64,000 nucleotides of DNA, taken from contig CAZXAX010000001.1 of NCBI GenBank assembly GCA_964638795.1, positions 8,620 through 72,619 of the forward strand, given 5' to 3'. Shown one piece after another: positions 35,886-44,900 of the stretch. Both the position numbers and the translations under genes were made by a program. The notes beneath the pieces are model-generated. The model was not told the origin of the DNA. It saw only the letters and a list, made by a program, of their open reading frames with translations, and searched no databases. Source of the stretch: CAIYHK01 sp964638795 (lineage in GTDB: Bacteria > Actinomycetota > Acidimicrobiia > Acidimicrobiales > Ilumatobacteraceae). Position 1 is the first letter of the stretch. Every line of letters starts with the position of its first letter.

Positions 35886-36980
35886 ATGTCAATTGCATTC
35901 GCACCAATTGACTGCGGTGGTCGGATTGAGACAGTCATTGAGGCGCTTTCGGGTAAGTCGCTGTTAATCGCCGCGGGGCCCCAGATGCGCTGGCTCACTG
36001 GCTTTGCGGGTTCGGCAGGTTGGTTGCTTGCATGCAAAGAGATGAATTACATGTTCATGGATTCGCGTTACACCGAGATTGCTGGCGAAACCTTGGAGCG
36101 GGCAAACGTGAAGGCTGAGATCGTGCATGTGGTTGACCATTCAAAACTCTTTGAGAAAATCGCAAGGTGTGCCAATGGGGTTCCAGTTGCAATGGATTCA
36201 TCGGCGACTTCAGTAGCGACCTTCAAAGCGGTTGGGGCTGCATTCGGAAGCGAGCCATCAGTTGTGCCAGATCCCACCGCACAATTTCGTCGAGTGAAGA
36301 CCCCAGCTGAAGTAGCACGCATCGAAGCAGCCGCGACCTGTGCTGATACTGCGCTTTCCAAAGTGCGATCACTTGATTGGATCGGCATGTCGGAGCGCGA
36401 ACTCGCCTCGACCATCGAGATCGAGATAAGGCGCGCAGGCGCAGAGCGTGAGGCTTTTGACACGATCGTTGCTTCTGGTCCCAATGGATCCAAACCACAC
36501 CACGAGCCCGGAGATCGACTGATTCAAGAGGGCGATTCGGTGATCATTGATATGGGGGCAATGATTGACGGCTATCACTCAGACATGACTCGTACTTTTT
36601 TTGTCGGTGTACCCGATCCGATTCTCGGAACGGCATATGAAGTGGTACGCAGTGCACAACAAGCAGGAGTCGATGCGGTTCGTGCCGGTAGCGCACTCTC
36701 AGGTGTCGATGCAGCGTGTCGCGAAGTGCTCGCAGCAGCCGGTATTGATCATCTCTTCGTGACGGGTACCGGGCATGGAATAGGCCTTGAAATCCATGAA
36801 GATCCCTTCATTGGGAAGCGCTCAAAGGGTGAGTTTGTTGTGGGGGATACGGTCACCGTCGAGCCTGGAATCTATTGTGAAGGGGTCGGTGGAATTCGCA
36901 TTGAGGACACGGTGCACCTGGAAGCGAATGGACCCCGTCGACTCACACTCACAAGTAAGGATCCCTCATGCCCGCGATAA
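35886..36980 (+). CDS. pepP: M24 family Xaa-Pro aminopeptidase
   Basis: Cytoplasmic metallopeptidase, probably releasing residues N-terminal to proline. It has 364 residues: a creatinase-like N-terminal domain and the pita-bread catalytic domain. The five metal ligands can be placed in VIIDMGAMIDGYHSDMTRTF (two Asp), GTGHGIGLEIHE (His), TVEPGIY (Glu) and GIRIEDTVH (Glu). Its position directly before efp is widely conserved. Xaa-Pro dipeptidase is the alternative. It overlaps efp by 13 bases. Confidence 0.9.
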   Translation: MSIAFAPIDCGGRIETVIEALSGKSLLIAAGPQMRWLTGFAGSAGWLLACKEMNYMFMDSRYTEIAGETLERANVKAEIVHVVDHSKLFEKIARCANGVPVAMDSSATSVATFKAVGAAFGSEPSVVPDPTAQFRRVKTPAEVARIEAAATCADTALSKVRSLDWIGMSERELASTIEIEIRRAGAEREAFDTIVASGPNGSKPHHEPGDRLIQEGDSVIIDMGAMIDGYHSDMTRTFFVGVPDPILGTAYEVVRSAQQAGVDAVRAGSALSGVDAACREVLAAAGIDHLFVTGTGHGIGLEIHEDPFIGKRSKGEFVVGDTVTVEPGIYCEGVGGIRIEDTVHLEANGPRRLTLTSKDPSCPR

Positions 36981-37531
36981 CCACCAACGACTTGAAAAAC
37001 GGCATCACGCTAGAGATCGACGGCGCGTTGTTCACCGTGATTGAGTTTCAGCATGTGAAGCCGGGCAAGGGCGGCGCATTCGTGCGTACCAAACTTCGCA
37101 ACTTGAAGAACGGCAATGTATTTGAAAAAACCTTCAACGCTGGTATTCGAGTCGAGCAAGCGATACTCGATAAGCGCGATATGCAGTTTCTCTACAAAGA
37201 CGGCTCGGATTTCATCTTCATGGACACAGATTCCTACGAACAGATGCAAGTCGCTCCAGTTGCTCTTGGTGAAGCAGCCGATTATTTGATCGAAAATGCA
37301 ATGGCAATCATTGCTACTTATCAAGGCGAGATTGTGAGTGTTGAAATTGCTGCATCAGCAGAATTGACCGTGACTGAAACTGAACCGGGCGTTCAGGGTG
37401 ATCGCGTGTCTGGTGCCCGCAAACCAGCAACTCTGGAAACCGGCAAGGTTATCCAGGTGCCCCTGTTCGTGAACATTGGTGATCGGGTCAAAGTAGATAC
37501 CCGCTCCGGCGATTACATCACTCGGGTCTGA
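36968..37531 (+). CDS. efp: Elongation factor P
   Basis: Relieves ribosome stalling at polyproline. It has 187 residues in three beta domains. The tip of domain I is QHVKPGKGGAFVRTKLRNL with Lys34 at the position modified in some bacteria; no modification gene is present here. FLYKDGSDFIFMDTDSYEQ and the C-terminal VDTRSGDYITRV are typical. Its start is inside pepP. YebC in the same window is a second factor tied to proline-rich translation in some bacteria. Confidence 0.96.
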   Translation: MPAITTNDLKNGITLEIDGALFTVIEFQHVKPGKGGAFVRTKLRNLKNGNVFEKTFNAGIRVEQAILDKRDMQFLYKDGSDFIFMDTDSYEQMQVAPVALGEAADYLIENAMAIIATYQGEIVSVEIAASAELTVTETEPGVQGDRVSGARKPATLETGKVIQVPLFVNIGDRVKVDTRSGDYITRV

Positions 37532-37948
37532 GTGCCACGCCACCCGCATAATCCAGAGGAGGACGAGCGCAGTATTGCGCGCGAACGCGTGCTCTCTCTC
37601 ATGTATGAAGCCGACTCCAAAGGTGTGAACCTAGGTGAGGTGGTGAAAGGCCAAGTCGTGCCACTTGATTCGTTGGCCGCGGAGCTAGTCGCTGGAATCG
37701 GGGACCGTTACCTCGAATGCGATGAGCTCATTGTTGAGTTTTCGCGGGCTTGGAGCCTTGAGCGCATGCCGATGATGGACCGCAACATCTTGCGATTGGG
37801 AATCTTTGAGCTCAAGCACCGCCTCGAAACACCTGTGGCCGTCGTGATTGATGAGGCAATTGAACTCGCAAAGCGCTTTTCTACGGACGAGTCGAGTCGA
37901 TTTGTGAACGGGATCCTCTCAGCCATTGCCAAACGGGTTCGCGCCTGA
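37532..37948 (+). CDS. nusB: Transcription antitermination factor NusB
   Basis: Helical protein that works with NusE in rRNA antitermination. The 138-residue product has ARERVLSLMYEAD near the start, MPMMDRNILRLGIFEL, and PVAVVIDEAIELAKRFSTDESSRFVNGILSAI at the end, all family hallmarks. The GTG start follows the efp stop directly. The pyrimidine operon promoter lies at its 3' end. Confidence 0.94.
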   Translation: MPRHPHNPEEDERSIARERVLSLMYEADSKGVNLGEVVKGQVVPLDSLAAELVAGIGDRYLECDELIVEFSRAWSLERMPMMDRNILRLGIFELKHRLETPVAVVIDEAIELAKRFSTDESSRFVNGILSAIAKRVRA

Positions 37949-37962
37949 CTACAATTCACCCG
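37926..37962 (+). promoter_or_regulatory. Promoter of the pyr operon
   Basis: TTGCCA (37926-37931) and TACAAT (37950-37955) are separated by 18 bases and straddle the nusB stop. Transcription would begin near 37962, about 50 bases before the leader ORF and just ahead of the PyrR hairpin. Confidence 0.6.
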
Positions 37963-37971
37963 ACAACAAAA

Positions 37972-38010
37972 CCTGTCGTGAAGCGGGTCCCGTGAGGCCC
38001 AGACGGAGGA
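37972..38010 (+). promoter_or_regulatory. PyrR-binding hairpin in pyr leader
   Basis: Upper stem GGGTCC (37985-37990) pairs with GGCCC (37996-38000) around the loop CGTGA. GGTCCCGTGAGGCC matches 12 of 14 positions of the PyrR loop pattern ARUCCNGNGAGGYU. A lower stem CCTGTC (37972-37977) pairs with GACGG (38002-38006), separated by a purine-rich 5' internal loop as in Bacillus binding loops. The 3' strand runs into the Shine-Dalgarno GGAGGA (38005-38010) of the leader ORF. Confidence 0.75.
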
Positions 38011-38015
38011 AATTA

Positions 38016-38111
38016 ATGAAAACGATGCTTTGGGCGCCTGCATGCGGGTCGCCCTTTTATTTTGCGCCACAGTCGTGTGCGCTCGGTGAATCTCTGAATC
38101 TGTACCCGTGA
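38016..38111 (+). CDS. pyr operon leader peptide ORF (31 codons)
   Basis: The ATG at 38016 has GGAGGA 5 bases upstream, one of the best ribosome sites in the window. The 31-residue product (starts MKTMLWAPACG, ends SLNLYP) resembles nothing I know and is probably not important as a protein. Its frame crosses the terminator hairpin and U-tract, encoding Pro-Phe-Tyr-Phe there. Its TGA overlaps the pyrR ATG by one base, so translation would continue into pyrR. Translation is inferred from the site and the coupling. Confidence 0.65.
   Translation: MKTMLWAPACGSPFYFAPQSCALGESLNLYP
38032..38063 (+). terminator. Intrinsic terminator/attenuator inside the leader ORF
   Basis: GGGCG (38032-38036) pairs with CGCCC (38050-38054). 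The stem extends by CCT/GGG pairs past a bulged T around a GCATGC loop. TTTTATTTT (38055-38063) follows directly. This is the clearest intrinsic terminator in the window and lies about 50 bases before pyrR. Confidence 0.75.
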
Positions 38112-38632
38112 TGTCTTCCACTGTGGTTGAGGTTTTCTCGGCACAAGACGTAGCCAAGTCGATCACGCGCATTGCTCACGAAATTCTTGAACGAAATGCC
38201 GATGGCGAGACCCCGGTACTGATTGGTGTTCAGTCCGGTGGCACCTGGATTGCAAAGGCGATCAAGGAAGCACTCGATCGGATCAAAATCGACAACGCGA
38301 TTCTCTGCGGTGCGATTGATGCGGGAATGCATCGTGATGACATCGGAATGCGGCCAGTTGTGACAGCACACTCCTCCTCGATACCTGTAGATCTTTCAGG
38401 GGCAACCGTGATCTTGGTGGACGACGTTCTGTTCACGGGGCGTACCGTGCGTGCGGCATTAGAAGCGCTAAACGACTACGGGAGACCACGTTGTGTGCAG
38501 CTTGCCGTTTTGGTTGATCGCGGTCACCGGGAATTACCGATTCGACCCGACTTCGTGGGTAAGAACATTCCCACCAAGGCGACCGATGAAGTGTCGGTTA
38601 GTGCCGACGGGGTATTTGTTGAGGCCCGATGA
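38111..38632 (+). CDS. pyrR: PyrR bifunctional regulator/uracil phosphoribosyltransferase
   Basis: UMP-responsive RNA-binding attenuator protein, often with uracil phosphoribosyltransferase activity. The 173-residue PRTase fold has the PRPP motif VILVDDVLFTGRTVRAAL and the GVQSGGTWIAKAI loop. The ATG at 38111 overlaps the leader ORF stop (TGATG); GTG 38108 is also possible. The gene heads pyrR-B-C-carA-carB-pyrD, with a PyrR target hairpin just upstream, so it probably controls its own operon. It overlaps pyrB by ATGA. Confidence 0.95.
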   Translation: MSSTVVEVFSAQDVAKSITRIAHEILERNADGETPVLIGVQSGGTWIAKAIKEALDRIKIDNAILCGAIDAGMHRDDIGMRPVVTAHSSSIPVDLSGATVILVDDVLFTGRTVRAALEALNDYGRPRCVQLAVLVDRGHRELPIRPDFVGKNIPTKATDEVSVSADGVFVEAR

Positions 38633-39564
38633 AGCACTTTCTTGATATTGCCGATATCAGTCGGGACTCATTGATCGAGCTGCTCGATCTGACTGCAAAT
38701 ATGGCCGAGATCAATCGACGCCCGGTTCCTAAAGTTCCAGCTCTGCGGGGCAAAGTCGTCGCCACTGTTTTCTTTGAAGACTCAACTCGTACCCGAATCA
38801 GTTTTGATACCGCAGCTAAACGACTGTCGGCTGATGTCATGGGCTTTACCGCTTCAGCCTCGAGCATCAACAAGGGTGAAAGCATCCGTGACACGATTGA
38901 AACCCTTGAGGCGATAGGTGTTGATGCCTTTGTGATCCGGCATAAGTCGGGTGGTGTTCCTGCAACTGTGACCAAGTGGTCAGATGCGTCGATCATCAAT
39001 GCGGGGGACGGCGCCAATCAACACCCGACTCAGGCCCTTCTTGACAGCTACACGATTCGTGAGCACTTCGGTGGTCAAGATCTCTCGGGTTTGCGCATTG
39101 CAATCGTTGGAGATGTTCGTCACTCGCGAGTTGCACGAAGCGATATCCAAGCGTTCACCAAACTCGGTGCTTCGGTAACAATTGTTGGTCCATCGACCCT
39201 TTTGCCTAGTGACACCACCGGTTGGCCAGTCGAGTCGTGCCACGAGTTTGATTCGGTCATCGGCGATTCGGATGTGATTTACATGCTGCGGCTTCAGCGC
39301 GAGCGGATGAATTCAGCGTTCGTTCCCTCGCTCGAGGAGTATGCGCAGAGATTTGGGCTCGACAAGTCCCGCGCCAACAGGATGCGTGCTGGATCCGTTG
39401 TGATGCACCCAGGTCCCATGAACAGGGGAGTTGAGATGTGTGTTGATCCGGCTGGGATTTCCAATTCACTGATCCTGCGTCAGGTGACCAACGGAGTAAG
39501 TGCACGAATGGCAGTGCTGTTCAAACTGCTCGGTGCGGGTGGAATACCAGAGGGTGAGGGTTGA
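38629..39564 (+). CDS. pyrB: Aspartate carbamoyltransferase catalytic chain
   Basis: Makes carbamoyl aspartate. It has 311 residues with the carbamoyl-phosphate motif FFEDSTRTRISFD (STRTR from residue 52), the conserved IINAGDGANQHPTQALLDSYTI, and the aspartate-domain VMHPGPMNRGVE. No regulatory chain (pyrI) is present, as expected for this type. Coupled upstream to pyrR and followed by pyrC after 2 bases. Confidence 0.96.
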   Translation: MKHFLDIADISRDSLIELLDLTANMAEINRRPVPKVPALRGKVVATVFFEDSTRTRISFDTAAKRLSADVMGFTASASSINKGESIRDTIETLEAIGVDAFVIRHKSGGVPATVTKWSDASIINAGDGANQHPTQALLDSYTIREHFGGQDLSGLRIAIVGDVRHSRVARSDIQAFTKLGASVTIVGPSTLLPSDTTGWPVESCHEFDSVIGDSDVIYMLRLQRERMNSAFVPSLEEYAQRFGLDKSRANRMRAGSVVMHPGPMNRGVEMCVDPAGISNSLILRQVTNGVSARMAVLFKLLGAGGIPEGEG

Positions 39565-39566
39565 AC

Positions 39567-40850
39567 ATGAATGTCTTAATTAAAAATGGTCGCATTGTTA
39601 CGGCTTCGGGGGAACGTCTTGCAGATGTTCTGATTTCGGGCCCGATCGTTGCCGAAGTTGGCGCCAGCCTGTCGCCACCCGATGGGTGCCAAGTACTCGA
39701 TGCCTCTGGCTGTGTGGTCTCACCGGGATTTGTTGATCTTCACACGCACATGCGAGAGCCAGGCCGCGAAGAAGCGGAAACCATTGAGACCGCAAGCCGT
39801 GCGGCGGCTAAAGGCGGGTACACCTGTGTGGTTGCGATGCCCAATACAGATCCTGCACAAGACACCGTCGCAGTTGTTGAGTTCGTGAAGTTGCAGGGTG
39901 AACGCGCGGGGCTCTGCGATGTCCGCCCATCCGGCTGTATAACGCTTGGGCGCCTCGGCGAAACCCTGGTGCCATTCGGTGCACTTCAAGCCGCAGGTGT
40001 TCATTTGTTCACCGATGATGGAACTGGTGTGCAGAACCACATGCTCATGAGGCGCGCAATGGAATATGCAAAAGATCTTGGAATCGTGCTTGCGCAGCAT
40101 TGCGAAGTCGCATCTATGACTGAAGGTGCGGTCATGCACGAAGGTTCGTGCTGTTCACATCTTGGGCTGCCTGGATGGCCGGCGTTGGCCGAGGAGTTAA
40201 TGGTCTATCGCGACATTGAACTGTGCCGAATCACTGGAGCGAGAGTGCATATCCTTCATCTTTCGACGGCACGGAGTGTCGAACTTGTTCGCGCCGCAAA
40301 AGCGGATGGGCTACCGATTACTGCTGAAGCAACACCGCATCACATCAGTCTCACTGATGAACAACTGCGTGGCTTTGACCCATTGTTCAAGGTCAACCCT
40401 CCTCTACGCACCCGAGCCGATGTCGAAGCGTTAAAGCGCGGCCTAAAGGACGGGACCATTGATGCAATCGCCACCGATCACGCACCGCATGCGCCGCACA
40501 CAAAGGAGTTGGCCCTTGATGCCGCGCCGCCAGGGATGCTTGGCCTTGAGACGGCTCTCGGAGTGGTCTTGGCAGAGACGGACCTCAGCTTGGCTGAAGT
40601 GATTGATCGAATGTCCGTTGCGCCAGCACGAATCGCTGGTGTGGCAGACCAACACGGATGTGAAGTCGCTGCAGGGTCGCCGGCGAATATCACGGTGTTT
40701 GATCCCGAAATCACATGGAGTGTGGTGCCCGAAGAACTCGCCAGTAAAAGCCGCAACACACCCTATGTAGGGCGCACATTGAAAGGTCGTGTACGTCACA
40801 CGATTCTGCGTGGCGAAGCGGTGGTAATAGATGGAGAAGCTAAGAAATGA
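39567..40850 (+). CDS. pyrC: Dihydroorotase (type I)
   Basis: Closes carbamoyl aspartate to dihydroorotate. The 427-residue amidohydrolase has VDLHTHMREPG (His59, His61), LFTDDGTGVQN, AQHCEVASM, ILHLSTARS and IATDHAPHA metal and substrate motifs. The Asp-rich TDDG resembles type I enzymes that lack a carboxylated Lys. I chose the ATG at 39567, with GAGGG 6 bases upstream, over the TTG at 39561. Confidence 0.95.
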   Translation: MNVLIKNGRIVTASGERLADVLISGPIVAEVGASLSPPDGCQVLDASGCVVSPGFVDLHTHMREPGREEAETIETASRAAAKGGYTCVVAMPNTDPAQDTVAVVEFVKLQGERAGLCDVRPSGCITLGRLGETLVPFGALQAAGVHLFTDDGTGVQNHMLMRRAMEYAKDLGIVLAQHCEVASMTEGAVMHEGSCCSHLGLPGWPALAEELMVYRDIELCRITGARVHILHLSTARSVELVRAAKADGLPITAEATPHHISLTDEQLRGFDPLFKVNPPLRTRADVEALKRGLKDGTIDAIATDHAPHAPHTKELALDAAPPGMLGLETALGVVLAETDLSLAEVIDRMSVAPARIAGVADQHGCEVAAGSPANITVFDPEITWSVVPEELASKSRNTPYVGRTLKGRVRHTILRGEAVVIDGEAKK

Positions 40851-41938
40851 CACGAGCAAAAATCGCTGAAGGTGCATTGGTGTTGGCCAATGGTGACGTC
40901 TTCGAAGGCGACATCATTGGAGCATTACCTGCAGACGGCATCTCAAGTGGGGAAGTGGTGTTCAACACCGTGTTGTCCGGGTATCAGGAAGTCATCACTG
41001 ATCCGTCTTATGCGGGCCAGATCCTGACCTTTACATATCCCCACATCGGGAACTACGGCACCACACCGACAGACAACGAATCCGCAAAACCAGCAACGCG
41101 TGGGGTGATTATTCGCGAACTCGCACGCCGACCCAGTAACTGGCGAAGCGAAGAAGGTTTGCCGGAGATGCTTGCACGTCTCGGCATTGCTGGAATCGCT
41201 GGAGTTGATACCCGGCGACTGACTCGAGTTTTGCGTGATGTGGGCGCGATGCCGGGAGCGTTTGGCACCGCATCCGTGAGCGAGCTTCTCGCTGCCGCCC
41301 AAAACGAGCCGGGAACGTCTGGAATAAATCTTGTTGAGACCGTCTCAACTGCAAAGCCGTACTCATTTGGAACTGGCAAATTGCGTGTGGTCGCCTATGA
41401 CTTTGGCATCAAAACCACGATCTTGCGTTGCCTCGGTGAGATAGCAACGGTTGAAGTTGTCCCGTGGAATGAGTCGGCAACTGATGTGCTGGGCCGTAAA
41501 CCAGATGGGGTGTTTTTGTCCAACGGTCCGGGCGACCCCGAGATGGTGGCTGGCGCGCCAGATGCAATTCGAGCACTGGTTGAATCGGGAGTGCCTGTGT
41601 TTGGAATCTGTCTTGGCCATCAGTTGCTGTCATTAGCAATGGGCGGGCACACATTTAAATTGCCATTCGGTCACCATGGGGGAAACCACCCAGTGCGCAA
41701 CTTACGCACACGTACGGTTGAGATCACGAGCCAGAACCACAACTACTGCGTCGATGCAGATTCACTTTCCAGCGTGGCCGACATCACGCATGTGAATCTG
41801 AACGATCAAACAAATGAAGGAATGAAAGTGCGAAACACTCGAGCGTTCTCGGTTCAATATCACCCCGAGGCGGGTCCGGGTCCGCATGACAGCAGATACC
41901 TATTTGCAGAGTTTGCAGAAATGATGAAGGGCTCCTGA
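40847..41938 (+). CDS. carA: Carbamoyl-phosphate synthase small chain
   Basis: Glutaminase subunit feeding ammonia to CarB. It has 363 residues: an N-terminal domain (LVLANGDVFEGDIIG, VVFNTVLSGYQEVITDPSY) and a class I amidotransferase domain. The triad is Cys255 in FGICLGHQL, with His339 and Glu341 in QYHPEAGPGP. Overlaps pyrC by 4 bases and carB by 1. Confidence 0.96.
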   Translation: MTRAKIAEGALVLANGDVFEGDIIGALPADGISSGEVVFNTVLSGYQEVITDPSYAGQILTFTYPHIGNYGTTPTDNESAKPATRGVIIRELARRPSNWRSEEGLPEMLARLGIAGIAGVDTRRLTRVLRDVGAMPGAFGTASVSELLAAAQNEPGTSGINLVETVSTAKPYSFGTGKLRVVAYDFGIKTTILRCLGEIATVEVVPWNESATDVLGRKPDGVFLSNGPGDPEMVAGAPDAIRALVESGVPVFGICLGHQLLSLAMGGHTFKLPFGHHGGNHPVRNLRTRTVEITSQNHNYCVDADSLSSVADITHVNLNDQTNEGMKVRNTRAFSVQYHPEAGPGPHDSRYLFAEFAEMMKGS

Positions 41939-44900
41939 TGCCAAAGAGAACTGATCTCGAATCAATCTTGATAATTGGCTCTGGTCCAATTGTCATCGGC
42001 CAAGCCTGTGAGTTTGATTACTCGGGCACTCAGGCATGCAGAGTGTTGCGAACAGAGGGGTACCGGGTGATCCTCGCAAACTCCAATCCTGCAACGATCA
42101 TGACTGATCCCGATTTTGCGGATCGAACCTACATAGAACCACTTACGCCCGACATGCTCGCACGGATCATTGATCGCGAAAAGCCTGATGCGGTTCTGCC
42201 AACTCTGGGCGGGCAGACGGGATTAAACCTCGCGATGGCTCTTCACGGGAAAGGGCTAGTGGGTGTTCCCGGCACGCCAGAGTTGATTGGTGCCAACGCT
42301 GAAGCAATTGCCACAGCAGAAGATCGGGAACTCTTCAAGCGAGCGATGATTGAGATCGGTCTCGATGTTCCTCTCAGTGGCACCGCACACAACGTTGATG
42401 AGGCAATCGCAGTAGTGGAACGCATTGGTCTTCCAGTCATTATTCGACCCGCTTACATTCTCGGTGGTCGTGGCACTGGCATTGCCTCAACGATGGATGA
42501 GTTCAAGCATCTTGCAGCGTTGGGATTGGAGGCGAGTCCGATCCGAGAAATACTCGTTGAGTCGTCCATTGTCGGCTGGAAAGAGTACGAACTCGAGGTC
42601 ATGCGTGATCGGGCCGATAATTGTGTGATCATCTGCTCAATTGAGAACGTTGACCCGATGGGTGTGCACACTGGCGACTCAATCACGGTTGCGCCAGCAC
42701 AAACGCTTTCTGATGTTGAGTACCAAAAGATGCGCGATGCTGCCTTCGCTTGCATTCGCCGCGTCGGAGTGGAGACCGGTGGATCCAACGTGCAGTTTGC
42801 TCTCAATCCAGCCAATGGTGACCAAGTAGTGATTGAGATGAATCCCCGTGTGTCGCGTTCCTCGGCTTTGGCGTCAAAGGCAACAGGATTCCCAATCGCC
42901 AAGATCGCCGCTCGCTTGGCAGTTGGATACACACTGGATGAAATTCCAAACGACATCACGAAAAAGACCCCCGCCAGTTTTGAGCCGACCATTGACTATG
43001 TGGTGACCAAAATTCCTCGTTGGGCATTTGAAAAACTGCCAGGGACCAGCGGAGTTCTGGGTACACAAATGCAAAGTGTGGGTGAGGCGATGGCGATTGG
43101 ACGAACCTTCACCGAGTCTTTGCAGAAGGGGCTCCGGTCACTGGAACAGGGTCGACTCGGCCTCAATGCCGATCCCGGGGAAAAGAATTATGACTCGCTG
43201 TCCGATGACGAGCTCTTGAAGCGCGTTGGCATCCCGACTCCTGAAAGGCTCTTCTATGTTGCTGAGGCGATTCGCCGAGGTCACTCCCTGGAAATTATTC
43301 ATGACATCTGCAAGATAGATCCATGGTTTTTGGACCAGATGTTGATGTTGGTGGAGGAACGCGACTGGATCAGCCAAAACGCTGGTGGACTCAGCAAGCG
43401 TGATTGGAGGCGAATCAAGAGACTCGGTTTCTCAGATGCCCAAATCGCGTACCTCTGGAGCGCAACCGAAGAAGCAGTTCGTGCCGAACGCGAAACCGCG
43501 GGAGTCATACCCACCTACAAGACCGTTGATACCTGCTCGGCTGAGTTTGATGCCGAAACGCCATACCACTATTCGACATATGAAGACACCACCGAAGTGC
43601 GTGAATCAGATCGCCAACGAGTGATCATTCTGGGCTCGGGCCCAAATCGCATCGGTCAAGGAATTGAATTCGACTACTGCTGTGTGCACGCAAGTTTCGC
43701 GTTACGCGATGCAGGCTTTGAAACCGTAATGGTGAATTGCAACCCCGAAACAGTGTCCACCGACTACGACACATCAGATCGTCTCTACTTTGAGCCGCTC
43801 ACCAAAGAAGACGTGCTCAATGTGATCGCAGCTGAAACTGCAGCTGCGGGTGGCAAGAAACCCAAAGTGATCGTGTCGCTTGGTGGGCAGACGCCACTCA
43901 AACTTTCAGGTCAGATCCCAGCGGATCTGATTGCAGGAACTTCACCAACATCGATTGATCTTGCTGAAGATCGGGAAAAATGGAACTCGCTTTGTGCATC
44001 TTTGTCCATCCCGCAACCTCCAGGTGGAACCGCCACAACGTTTGACGAAGCATTAGCCATCGCCCGCACCATTGGTTATCCGGTTTTGGTGCGTCCTAGT
44101 TATGTGCTCGGTGGTCGTGCGATGCAGATCGTCCATGATGATTCGCATCTTCAACGCGCAATGGCTGAACTCGCCTCGTTTGGCAGTCTCGGCAAGGAGG
44201 GTGGCCTTTCGGCCGAACGCCCAGTTTTGGTTGACCGCTTCTTGGAAGATGCAACCGAAGTTGATGTCGATGCGATTCGCGACCACACGGGCGAGGTGAT
44301 GATCGGCGGTGTGATGGAACACGTTGAAGAAGCTGGTGTTCACAGCGGTGACTCGGCTTGTGCGATCCCGCCTCAGACGCTGCCTTCGTGGGTTGTGGAA
44401 GTTATTGAGTCATACACGCGGGCGATCGCAGAAGCTTTGGATGTGCGTGGCCTAATCAACGTTCAGTACGCAGTTTCGGGAACCACGGTTTATGTCATTG
44501 AGGCCAACCCACGCGCCAGTAGGACGGTTCCTTTCGTGGCAAAGGCAATTGGTATTCCACTGGCCAAAGTTGCGAGTCGAGTGATGCTTGGAGCCACACT
44601 CTCTGAACTCCGTAGCGAAGGCTTGATCAAGCCCCTAGTTGGGGCGAACCATGTGGCGGTTAAAGAAGCTGTAATGCCATTCAACCGTTTTCCTGAAGTT
44701 GACACCGCGCTTGGGCCAGAGATGCGCTCAACCGGTGAAGTCATGGGCATTGACTCCACATTCGGGCGGGCGTTCGTCAAGGCCGAGACGGCCGCTGGTA
44801 CGAATTTGCCAGAATCTGGGCTTGTCTTTTTGTCTCTGGCGGACCGAGACAAGCCTGCAGGCATTGTGGTGGCCAAGCGCTTGCGCGAGCTCGGTCTCGG

